Assembly: GCA_963726125.1 (NCBI GenBank)
Contig: CAVSBG010000013.1
Coordinates: 558,001-622,000 of the forward strand
Length of the DNA: 64,000 nt
Direction: 5' to 3'
From: JAMXLO01 sp963726125
Lineage (GTDB): Bacteria > Pseudomonadota > Alphaproteobacteria > Acetobacterales > Acetobacteraceae
Shown: positions 18,892 to 26,296 of the stretch, one piece after another
Numbering within the stretch: position 1 is the stretch's first letter
Layout of the letters: the number at the start of each line of letters is the position of its first letter
The notes under the pieces: generated by a model
What the model was told of the DNA's origin: nothing
Database searches by the model: none
The model's input: the letters and a program-made list of their open reading frames with translations, nothing else
Program-made: the position numbers and the translations under genes

Positions 18892-19972
18892 CTATTCCGC
18901 CGCGATCCGCGCGCGCCGAGCGATCAGTTCGCGCGTCAAGGGCAACAGGCTGCGGCCATATTCGATCGCATCGTCCAAGCGGATCGAAGCCACGGATCAG
19001 GAACGTGGTCACGCCGAGGTCATAGTAGTCGCAGAGTGCCTCAGCCACCTGAAGCGGTGTGCCAACCAGGCTTGTGGTATTGCCACGCGCGCCGGTCAGC
19101 AGCGCGGCGCCAGTCCACAGGCGCTTGTCCAGCCGTTCACCCTGTGCCGCCGCGGCCAACAGCCGGCGTGACCCTTCGTTCGCCGGTTCGCGCGCACCAA
19201 GACCGGCCTTGGCACGCAATTCGGCGATCCGCTGCTTGATGCTCTCCGCACGTTGCCACGCTGCGTCTTCGGTCGCTGCCAGGATCGGGCGCAGCGACAG
19301 GCTGAACCGAACCTCGCGGCCATGGCGTGCCGCCGCCGCGCGCACACGCGTGGTGAGTTCACGAACCTGCTCGTGCGTCTCGCCCCATAACGCGTAGACA
19401 TCGGCATGCTTGCCAGCGACCTCGATCGCGGCATCCGAGGCGCCCCCGAAGTAGATCGGAATGCGTGGTTGCTGCACGCAGCGCATCGCGGTCGAGGCAC
19501 CAGTGAACTGATAGTAGCGGCCGGCGTGGTCCACCGGGCCCGGCTCGGTCCAGATGCGCTTCAGGATGTCCACGTATTCATCGGTGCGCGCGTAGCGTTC
19601 GTCCTTCGGCAACGTATCGCCGTCGCGCAACTGATCCACATCGTCCCCGCCGGAGATCACGTGGATCGCCGCGCGCCCGCCAGTGACCTGATCCAGCGTG
19701 GCGAACTTGCGCGCCGCCAGCGTGGGCGCGACGAAACCCGGCCGATGCGCGACCAGAAAGCCTAGCCGCTCGGTGTGCGCGGCGGCAGCGGCGGCGAGCA
19801 GAAATCCATCCGGGCCATCCGAGAAATAGCCAACCAGCACGCGATCGAATGCCGCCGCCTCGGCTGCCTGAGCGAAATCGCGAACATAGCCGCGATCGAA
19901 CAATGGCCCGGCCGGTGGGTGGATTTCCGAGGCATGCCGGTGATGGATCATGCCGATGAATTCGATCGTCAT
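18892..19972 (-). pseudogene. LLM-class flavin-dependent monooxygenase (SsuD-like), frameshift near the C-terminus
   Basis: About 360 residues. MTIEFIGMIHHRHASEI, DRVLVGYFSDGPDGF, GGRAAIHVISGGDD and IPIYFGGASDAAIEVAGKHA are typical of the alkanesulfonate-monooxygenase branch of the luciferase-like superfamily, FMN-dependent enzymes that cleave C-S or C-N bonds. At GFDPL the frame goes astray; removing one A at 18977-18978 (plus strand) restores DDAIEYGRSLLPLTRELIA and a stop at 18892. The uncorrected frame runs to 18857 with a non-conserved tail. Because only the last 30 residues or so are altered, it could still fold, or the shift could be a sequencing error. Confidence 0.8.
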
Positions 19973-20014
19973 GGCGACTACCCCTGCGATTGCGGGGAGT
20001 ATACCGTCCGATTG

Positions 20015-20032
20015 TCCGGTGACGAGACCGGA
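20015..20032. promoter_or_regulatory. Dyad in the divergent spacer before aapJ
   Basis: TCCGGT-6 nt-ACCGGA is a perfect 6-bp inverted repeat lying between the divergent LLM and aapJ genes, about 50 bp upstream of the aapJ ribosome site. It could be a regulator's operator. No promoter was assigned and no regulator gene lies beside it. Confidence 0.3.
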
Positions 20033-20082
20033 AACGTCCGCTAGGATATGGCGGATATGTAATCAAACAAAAGGAGGGGGTT

Positions 20083-21132
20083 ATGTTCCGGTTCCGTTTC
20101 TGGACGGCCGTAGCATGTTCGGCGTTTATCGGGCTGGCAGCACTTGCTGGTTCCGCATCGGCGCAGGATCAGTTGAAGAGCGCCATGATGGACAAGATCA
20201 AGCAGCGCGGTGAGCTCATCTGTGGGGTAGACACCGGTATTCCCGGCTACGCCTTCCAGGATGCGAAGGGCGAATGGCAGGGTTTGGATGTCGCCTATTG
20301 CCGAGCCATCGCCGATGCCCTGCTCGGCTCGCCGAACAAGGTCAAGTACATCGGCACCACGTCCAAGGTGCGGTTCTCCGTCCTCCAGTCGGGCGAGATC
20401 GACGTGCTGATCCGGGACTCTGAGGTGACGTTCATCCGCAACACGCAGCTCGGCCTCGACGAGCCAGCGTACAACTTCTTCACCGCCCAGACCTTCATGG
20501 TGCGCAAGAGCCTCAACGTCGCACACATGAAGGACCTGAATGGTGCGACGATATGCGTGCTGACCGGAACCACGCTGGAGACCAACATCGCCGACTACAA
20601 CCGGGCCAACAACGTCAAGATCAACACGCTGCTGTTCGACAAGCCGGAAGAGGCCTTCGCAGCCGCCGACGCCGGACGTTGCGACGGTTACACCGATGAC
20701 GGCGGATCCGTTGCGGCGGCGCGTTCCACCATGAAGAAGCCGGACGATTGGATGTTCATCCCCGAAACCATCGGCGGGTTGCAGCCGCTCGGCCCGTTCA
20801 CCCGGCTGGGCGATCAGGGTTGGTCGCGGCTGGTGAAATGGGTGCAGTACGCCATGATCGAAGGCGAATTGCTTGGTGTCACCCAGGCCAACGTCGATCA
20901 GATGAAGGCGTCAACCAAGGATCCCGAGGTGAGGCGCTATCTGGGTCTGGAAGGCGATTTCGGCAAGCTGCTCGGCGTCGACAACGACTGGGCCTACCGC
21001 ATTGCCAAGGATATCGGCAATTACGGGGAGATCTACGAAACCTACTTCGGCTCCAAGGGGCTGGGGCTGCCGCGCGGCATGAACAACCTGTACACGAAAG
21101 GCGGGCTGTTCCTGACGCCGAGCTGGAAATGA
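20083..21132 (+). CDS. aapJ: General L-amino-acid ABC importer, periplasmic binding protein
   Basis: 349 residues; a strong AAAGGAGGGG precedes the ATG. Signal peptide AVACSAFIGLAALAGSASA followed by Q. RGELICGVDTGIPGYAFQD, GLDVAYCRAIADALLG, the TSKVRFSVLQSGEIDVLIRD block and CDGYTDDGGSVAAARS are AapJ/BztA motifs. The binding site normally reads like VLSRNTTWT; here it is VLIRDSEVTF, so the ligand preference may differ from the broad-range archetype. First gene of aapJ-aapQ-aapM. Confidence 0.9.
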   Translation: MFRFRFWTAVACSAFIGLAALAGSASAQDQLKSAMMDKIKQRGELICGVDTGIPGYAFQDAKGEWQGLDVAYCRAIADALLGSPNKVKYIGTTSKVRFSVLQSGEIDVLIRDSEVTFIRNTQLGLDEPAYNFFTAQTFMVRKSLNVAHMKDLNGATICVLTGTTLETNIADYNRANNVKINTLLFDKPEEAFAAADAGRCDGYTDDGGSVAAARSTMKKPDDWMFIPETIGGLQPLGPFTRLGDQGWSRLVKWVQYAMIEGELLGVTQANVDQMKASTKDPEVRRYLGLEGDFGKLLGVDNDWAYRIAKDIGNYGEIYETYFGSKGLGLPRGMNNLYTKGGLFLTPSWK

Positions 21133-21141
21133 TCGACTGAC

Positions 21142-22257
21142 GTGGTAAGGCGACCGTCATCACGCGCGCGGACCGCGCAATGGTTCCTACTGGCCGGCGT
21201 GGTGGCGGTCGCCTGGTTCCTTGGTTCAATGGCCGTCGAGACCTCGACCCGACGGCATGGCGGCTTGGGGTTCGGCTACCTGGCCGACCCGACGAATTTC
21301 GAGATCCCGTTCCGGCTGATCCCATGGGCCATCGGCGACACCTACGCGCGCGCGCTGCTGGTGTGCGTGCTGAACACGCTACTGGTCTCGGCGATGAGTA
21401 TCGTCGCGGCAACGTTGCTCGGGTTGCTGGTCGGCATCATGCGGTTGTCGACCAATTGGCTGGTGCGCAACATCGCGCTCTGCTTCATCGAGCTGATACG
21501 CAACACGCCGCAGCTTGTGCAGATCATCTTCTGGTACGTGGCGGTGCTGCAGACCCTGCCCGGACCGCGGCAGAGCATCGTGCTGCCAGGCGGGGTGCTG
21601 CTGAATATCCGTGGTCTCTTTCTGCCGAGCTTGATCGCAAACGACGTTGCAACAACCCTATGGCCGCTGGCGCTGGTCCTGGTGCTGGCCATACCGTTCG
21701 TCTGGCGGGTGCCCTGGCGCGGCTTTCCGGTCGGCGTAAAATCTTTCGTGCTGCTGCCGTTGGCGATCCTGCTGTTCGCCGTGGGCATCGATCACGCCGA
21801 ATTCCCCGAGATGCGCGGCTTCAATATGGCCGGCGGCGTGCAGATAATACCAGAGCTCGCTGCGCTCTGGGCCGGTCTTTCGATCTACGCTTCAGCGTTC
21901 ATCGCCGAGATCGTGCGCTCCGCCATCTTGTCGGTGCACAAGGGCCAGCGCGAGGCAGCACTGAGCCTGGGGTTGCGACCACGTCAGGTGCTGTCGAAGA
22001 TCATCCTGCCACAGGCGCTGCGGGTGATGGTGCCGCCGATTACCAGCCAGTACCTCAACATCATCAAGTCGAGCTCGCTCGGCGCGGCGATCGCGTATCC
22101 CGAGCTGTATGAGATCTTTGCCGGCACGGCGATGATGCAGTCGAACCGCGAGATTGAATCGATTGCTTTGCTGATGGGCGTCTTCCTCTCGATCAATCTC
22201 ACGGTCTCTATGTTCATGAACTGGTACAACCGCCGCGTCGCATTGGTGGGGCGATGA
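21142..22257 (+). CDS. aapQ: Amino-acid ABC importer permease 1 (AapQ/BztB type)
   Basis: 371 residues from a GTG start 9 bp after aapJ. Multiple membrane helices; RNTPQLVQIIFWYVAVLQTL is the hallmark HisM/AapQ segment, and the ATPase-contacting EAA loop is REAALSLGLRPRQVLSKIIL followed by PQALRVMVPP. The long periplasmic insertion between the N- and C-terminal halves is normal for AapQ/BztB. Overlaps aapM by 4 bp (ATGA at 22254). Confidence 0.9.
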   Translation: MVRRPSSRARTAQWFLLAGVVAVAWFLGSMAVETSTRRHGGLGFGYLADPTNFEIPFRLIPWAIGDTYARALLVCVLNTLLVSAMSIVAATLLGLLVGIMRLSTNWLVRNIALCFIELIRNTPQLVQIIFWYVAVLQTLPGPRQSIVLPGGVLLNIRGLFLPSLIANDVATTLWPLALVLVLAIPFVWRVPWRGFPVGVKSFVLLPLAILLFAVGIDHAEFPEMRGFNMAGGVQIIPELAALWAGLSIYASAFIAEIVRSAILSVHKGQREAALSLGLRPRQVLSKIILPQALRVMVPPITSQYLNIIKSSSLGAAIAYPELYEIFAGTAMMQSNREIESIALLMGVFLSINLTVSMFMNWYNRRVALVGR

Positions 22258-23372
22258 GCGATACGGTCGCCGGACAGCGCGTGCCTATGCGAGGCGACCT
22301 CATGCCGGAGCGCACCGGCGGAAGGCTTCAGCGCGCGTTCGATTGGGCGCGTCGGAATCTGTTCAGCTCAGTCTTCAACAGCATTCTGACCATTGTCGTC
22401 CTGCTACTGGCGGGCCTCATTCTGCCGCCGCTGTTCCGCTGGGCCGTGACACACGCGACGATCTCGGGGATGACCCGCGAGGCGTGCACCGGCGACGGCG
22501 CCTGCTGGACCTTCATTCGCGTGCGGTTCCCGCGCTTCATTTACGGAAGTTATCCGGCCAGTGAATTCTGGCGCGTCAATGTTGCCTTCGCCCTGTTGGT
22601 GGCGTTTGCCACCCCGGTGCTGCGTGACGGGGTACGATACCGGTGGCTCTGGTTGTTGCTGCTGCTGACTGTGTTTCCCGTCCTCGCCGGCGTGTTGCTT
22701 TGGGGCGGAGTGGCTGGGCTCGCCTTCGTCGATACGTCGAAGTGGGGCGGTCTGATGCTCGACGTGATCGTGTCGTTCGTCACCGTGGCGGGATCCCTGC
22801 CGCTTGGGATCCTGCTGGCGTTCGGCAGGCGCTCGCAATTGCCGGTCGTGCGAACTCTGTCGATTGGCTACATCGAGTTATGGCGCGGCGTGCCCCTGCT
22901 GACCGTCCTGTTCATGTCAGCGGTGGTGATGCCACTGTTCCTGCCCGAGGGCGTCTCGGTCGATCGACTGCTGCGAGCGATGGCGGCTCTTGTGTTGTTC
23001 AACGCCGCCTATATGGCGGAGGTGGTGCGCGGCGGCTTGCAGGGCGTCGACCCGGGCCAGGAAGAAGCCGCATTCTCACTCGGCCTTAGCTGGTCGTATA
23101 TGCAGGCGTTCGTTGTGCTGCCGCAGGCACTTCGTATCGTAGTGCCGGGCATCATCAATACGGTGGTGGATCTGTTCAAGGATACCACGCTGCTGACGAT
23201 CATCGGCCTGTTCGATCTGCTCGGCGCGGTGGAGCAGGCCCTGAAGGATCCGGCCTGGCTCGGCTTCGCGACCGAAGGCTATGTGTTCTCCGCGGTGATG
23301 TTCTTCGTCTGTTGCTTTGCCATGTCGTCCTACGGCCGCAGCATGGAGCGCAGGCTCGCTAAGGGGCAGTGA
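22254..23372 (+). CDS. aapM: Amino-acid ABC importer permease 2 (AapM/BztC type)
   Basis: 372 residues with an extended N-terminal domain, as in AapM. Motifs: VAGSLPLGILLAFGRRSQLP, YIELWRGVPLLTVLFMSAVV and the EAA loop EEAAFSLGLSWSYMQAFVVL followed by PQALRIVVPGI. In most alphaproteobacteria the ATPase gene aapP follows directly. Here the coding stops and a palindromic repeat with a group II intron begins within 20-75 bp, so the importer must borrow an ATPase or is non-functional. Confidence 0.9.
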   Translation: MSDTVAGQRVPMRGDLMPERTGGRLQRAFDWARRNLFSSVFNSILTIVVLLLAGLILPPLFRWAVTHATISGMTREACTGDGACWTFIRVRFPRFIYGSYPASEFWRVNVAFALLVAFATPVLRDGVRYRWLWLLLLLTVFPVLAGVLLWGGVAGLAFVDTSKWGGLMLDVIVSFVTVAGSLPLGILLAFGRRSQLPVVRTLSIGYIELWRGVPLLTVLFMSAVVMPLFLPEGVSVDRLLRAMAALVLFNAAYMAEVVRGGLQGVDPGQEEAAFSLGLSWSYMQAFVVLPQALRIVVPGIINTVVDLFKDTTLLTIIGLFDLLGAVEQALKDPAWLGFATEGYVFSAVMFFVCCFAMSSYGRSMERRLAKGQ

Positions 23373-23390
23373 GAAACTCGCCGCGCTGCA

Positions 23391-23446
23391 AACCCCGTCA
23401 TGGCCGGGCCAGCCACCCACCGTCACGACCGGGCAGCCACCCACCG
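23391..23446. repeat. Fragment of palindromic intergenic repeat, left of intron copy 1
   Basis: Contains CCCCGTCATGGCCGGG and a second partial unit CCGTCACGACCGGGC, then CACCG at the intron boundary. Together with the right flank (25298-25410) it rebuilds CCG/TCACGACCGGGCTTG when the intron is removed. Confidence 0.6.
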
Positions 23447-25297
23447 ATAGGGGTCGGGAAGACACCGTCTCCCCGCCCTCCGAACCGTGCGTGCGGTTCT
23501 CCCGCACACGGCTCTCCAGTTGCTGGTTTCCTCATCGGGAGCACCTCGCGTCTTCATGGGCTGCGAGCAGGGTGAACAGCCCGTGATCCGCGAAGAAGGC
23601 GTTGGTCCATCGTCCATGGTCTGCTTCACTTCGTCCTATTGACGGCCGCTTTTCCTGCTTGCGCAGGATAGCTCGCAGCCGCCGCCGGATCATCTGGTCG
23701 ATCCTGCGGAACAAGCGTGGCCTGGCGTGTTTGAAGTAGCCGAACCATCCCCGAAGCATCGGGTTGAGGTCAGCGATGATCCGTTCCAGGCTATCGCCCC
23801 GGCTGCGGATCGTCCTGGCCCTCACCTTGTCCTTGAAAGCCCGCAGGCTCTTATCGCGCACGAACCGGTGCCCCGCCTCAAACCGGTAGCCAAGAAAGTC
23901 GAACCCCTGGCCGGGTTGTGCGGCGTCGCCGATGCGCGTCTTGCAGGGGTGCAGGGTCAGGCCGTTGGCATTCACCCACGTCGTTACTTGGCGCAGTGCC
24001 GCAGCCGCCTCCGCTTCCGATGCGCAGAGGATCACGAAGTCATCGGCATAACGCACCATCCGGTAGCCGCTCTGCTCCATGAGCACGTCGAGCGGGTGCA
24101 GATACAGATTGGCCAACAGCGGCGACAGCACGGCCCCTTGGGGCGTTCCCGCCGCTGGCTGCCAGCGTGCTACGTCCGACATGATCTCCTGCCGCAGAAA
24201 GCCATCGATCAGGGCCACAATCCGGCTATCGCTGATCGAACCCTCCACCAGCCTCATCAGCCTGTCGTGCAGAATGGTATCGAAGTAGCTCTTCAGGTCG
24301 GCGTCCACCACATGGGTGTAACCCTCCTTCAGCAAGCGATCGACTTCCCGCAACGCATCCTTGCAGCCCCGTCCCGGCCGGAACCCAAAACTCCCCGGTC
24401 TGAACTGAACTTCAAAGATCGGCTCGATGACCATCTTCAGTGCTGTTTGTACAATCCGGTCCTTCACCGTCGGTATCCCCAGAGGCCGGGTCTTACCGTC
24501 TCCTTTGGGTATCTCCACCCGTTTCACCGGGTCCGGCTGGTAGCGACCCTCCGTCAGGCTACGCTGGAGTTCACGCAGATATCGCTCCGATTGGGCTTCG
24601 AACCTCTCAATGCTCTGACCGTCCACGCCCGCCGCCCCTTGGTTGCGCGCGACACGCTGCCACGCGATTTCCAGAGTTGCCGGACGAACCACCTTGTCGA
24701 TCAGGCTGAACCACTTACCCCCTTTGACGCCGTTACCCAGCGCCGACACCATGCGATCCGTCCATATGGATGCTTCCGCCCACCACAGTCCGTGGGGTTC
24801 CCCACCGGGGGCGTCTCTCCCTTGCTTAGCCTTGACGGCACTACCGGGGTTCTCTTGCTCCAAACCAAACCTCTCGCATCCAGCTTCCTGCCTCCCTTCC
24901 CTCGGAACGGTTTTGCTAGCCGCTCGTCTCCACCGCTCGAAGCGGCCTCGGTATTATGAAGGCTCTGACTCCTGACAGCCTCACCCAGACCGTCAGGTCT
25001 CTCCGCTTACGCCGCTCTGCCGTCCCGACATTCCGACCTCAACCACGTGATCCGCCTGATGGTCGCTTTGAGTATCAGTCGCCTCAGCGCCACCAGTTGT
25101 TCCAGGCTTCGCCACTCATGAGCAGGCTCGCCACGAGATCCCGCCGAAACAGGTTCGTCATCCTACGGACTGCCGGTTCACCTCCGGTTGCTCTCCACCC
25201 CGCCTCGCGGCGACGCAGTTACCTTCAATTTCTGGGATTGCGACCATCCCAGGCACGGACTTCCACCGTGCAGACAAAGCGTCCTCACGGGACGCAC
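23447..25297 (-). mobile_element. Group II intron, copy 1 (1851 nt)
   Basis: Read on the minus strand it begins GTGCGTCCCGTGAGG (the GUGYG 5' end) at 25297 and ends CCCGACCCCTAT at 23447. Domain V is GAGCCGTGTGCGG-GAGAA-CCGCA-CG-CACGGTTC: the AGC triad, a 2-nt bulge and a closed stem. Domain VI, GGGCGGGGAGAC-GGT-GTCTTCCCGACCC, pairs cleanly and bulges one A, 7 nt from the 3' end, the expected branch point. The reverse transcriptase gene lies inside in the same sense. Copy 2 (45270-47120) has the same length and differs at two positions that I noticed. A plus-strand frame of 410 codons opposite the RT is only a shadow. Confidence 0.9.
23532..24863 (-). CDS. ltrA: Group II intron reverse transcriptase/maturase, copy 1
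   Basis: 443 residues. RT blocks: RYQPDPVKRVEIPKGDGKTR and PLGIPTVKDRIVQTALKMV, FRPGSFGFRPGRGCKDAL, the catalytic YADD in RMVRYADDFVILC, GTPQGAVLSPLLANLYLHPL, and TRIGDAAQPGQGFDFLGYRF. The C-terminal maturase (X/GIIM) part has DLNPMLRGWFGYFKHA. There is no HNH endonuclease domain, so mobility should rely on reverse splicing without second-strand cleavage by the protein. Confidence 0.93.
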   Translation of the reverse strand: MEQENPGSAVKAKQGRDAPGGEPHGLWWAEASIWTDRMVSALGNGVKGGKWFSLIDKVVRPATLEIAWQRVARNQGAAGVDGQSIERFEAQSERYLRELQRSLTEGRYQPDPVKRVEIPKGDGKTRPLGIPTVKDRIVQTALKMVIEPIFEVQFRPGSFGFRPGRGCKDALREVDRLLKEGYTHVVDADLKSYFDTILHDRLMRLVEGSISDSRIVALIDGFLRQEIMSDVARWQPAAGTPQGAVLSPLLANLYLHPLDVLMEQSGYRMVRYADDFVILCASEAEAAAALRQVTTWVNANGLTLHPCKTRIGDAAQPGQGFDFLGYRFEAGHRFVRDKSLRAFKDKVRARTIRSRGDSLERIIADLNPMLRGWFGYFKHARPRLFRRIDQMIRRRLRAILRKQEKRPSIGRSEADHGRWTNAFFADHGLFTLLAAHEDARCSR

Positions 25298-25410
25298 TCA
25301 CGACCGGGCTTGACCCGGTCATCTCCATCGAGTGCTTGCTGATTGGGATTGCACCGTTGGCAATCTGATGCAGGCAGCCGACGGCCGGGTCAAGCCCAGC
25401 CACGACCGGG
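25298..25410. repeat. Palindromic intergenic repeat, interrupted by intron copy 1
   Basis: TCACGACCGGGCTTGACCC-GGTCATCTCC at the left and GGCCGGGTCAAGCCC-AGCCACGACC at the right are imperfect inverted arms of about 30 nt, with TTGGGATTGCACCGTTGGC between them. It follows the intron directly and is homologous to 47121-47231. Confidence 0.7.
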
Positions 25411-25440
25411 TTAGAGAATCGATTTCAGCGACGGTTGGTA

Positions 25441-26214
25441 TCAATCGGCCGGCGGCGGCCGGCCCGTGCACACGAAGTGCGGGTTCTCCCAGCCTGGCTT
25501 GCCGTAGCGCAGCACCTCACCCTCGAAAGTCCGCACCGTGCCGCCGGCCGCTTCGAGCAGCGCCTGGGGCGCACACGTATCCCACTCCATCGTGCGGCCG
25601 AAACGCGGATACAGATCGGCAATTCCCTCCGCCAAACGACAGAACTTCACGCTGGAACCAAAGTTGATCAGCTTCGCCACACGTTTGCCGCGCAGGAAAT
25701 CGTCCAGACGCGTGCTATTGCCGTGATACCGGCTGGCCAGCACCGTCAGCCCCTCCCCCGGCGAAAGTCGCGCGCTCACCGCGGTTTGCTGCGAACCGAC
25801 GCGCTTCCACGCGCCGCGTCCGACGATACCGCCGAACATTTCGCCCGTGGCCGGAATGGCGACAATGCCCAGCACCGGCCGGCCGTTGCGCACCAGTCCG
25901 ATGTTGACTGCGAACTCATCGTGGCCGGCGGCAAACTCGCGCGTGCCGTCCAGCGGATCGACCAGCCAGAACTCCGCGCAGGGTTCGGTGACCCTGCCGG
26001 CCGCAGCTTCCTCTTCGGCGATCACCGGGATGTTCGGCGTCGCTTCGCGCAGGCCCGCGACGATGATCGCTTCAGCGGCATGATCCGCCTCGGTGACTGG
26101 CGAGCGATCCTCCTTGCGGACCACATCGAAGCCGCGAGCGCGAACGGCGAGGATCGCCTCACCTGCTTCCAAAGCCAGCTTCTCTGCGAGCGAGATCAAC
26201 GCATCATCGTTCAT
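25441..26214 (-). CDS. cysQ: 3'(2'),5'-bisphosphate nucleotidase, CysQ type
   Basis: 257 residues. IPVIAEEEAAAG, then FWLVDPLDGTREFAAG, is the lithium-sensitive phosphatase motif; the R/KEF after DPLDGT is typical of CysQ rather than plain inositol monophosphatase. The second metal motif is MEWDTCAPQALLEAAGG. It removes 3'-phosphate from PAP or PAPS, clearing the by-product of sulfate activation or sulfation. It lies 82 bp downstream of the giant glycosyltransferase gene, so a link to modified surface glycans is possible. Confidence 0.9.
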   Translation of the reverse strand: MNDDALISLAEKLALEAGEAILAVRARGFDVVRKEDRSPVTEADHAAEAIIVAGLREATPNIPVIAEEEAAAGRVTEPCAEFWLVDPLDGTREFAAGHDEFAVNIGLVRNGRPVLGIVAIPATGEMFGGIVGRGAWKRVGSQQTAVSARLSPGEGLTVLASRYHGNSTRLDDFLRGKRVAKLINFGSSVKFCRLAEGIADLYPRFGRTMEWDTCAPQALLEAAGGTVRTFEGEVLRYGKPGWENPHFVCTGRPPPAD

Positions 26215-26296
26215 GTATTGCTCCTACCGGCCGGACACGGCGCTGGCAACGATGTCCACCGCAACGCCCTTCCCTTCCCAGCGGCGGAGGCCCTGA

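Noticed and set aside
23727..24959. 410-codon open frame on the plus strand opposite the intron reverse transcriptase (also at 45550-46782)
   Set aside because: It is the mirror of a conserved RT gene; its product matches nothing, and its presence in both copies only reflects intron identity.
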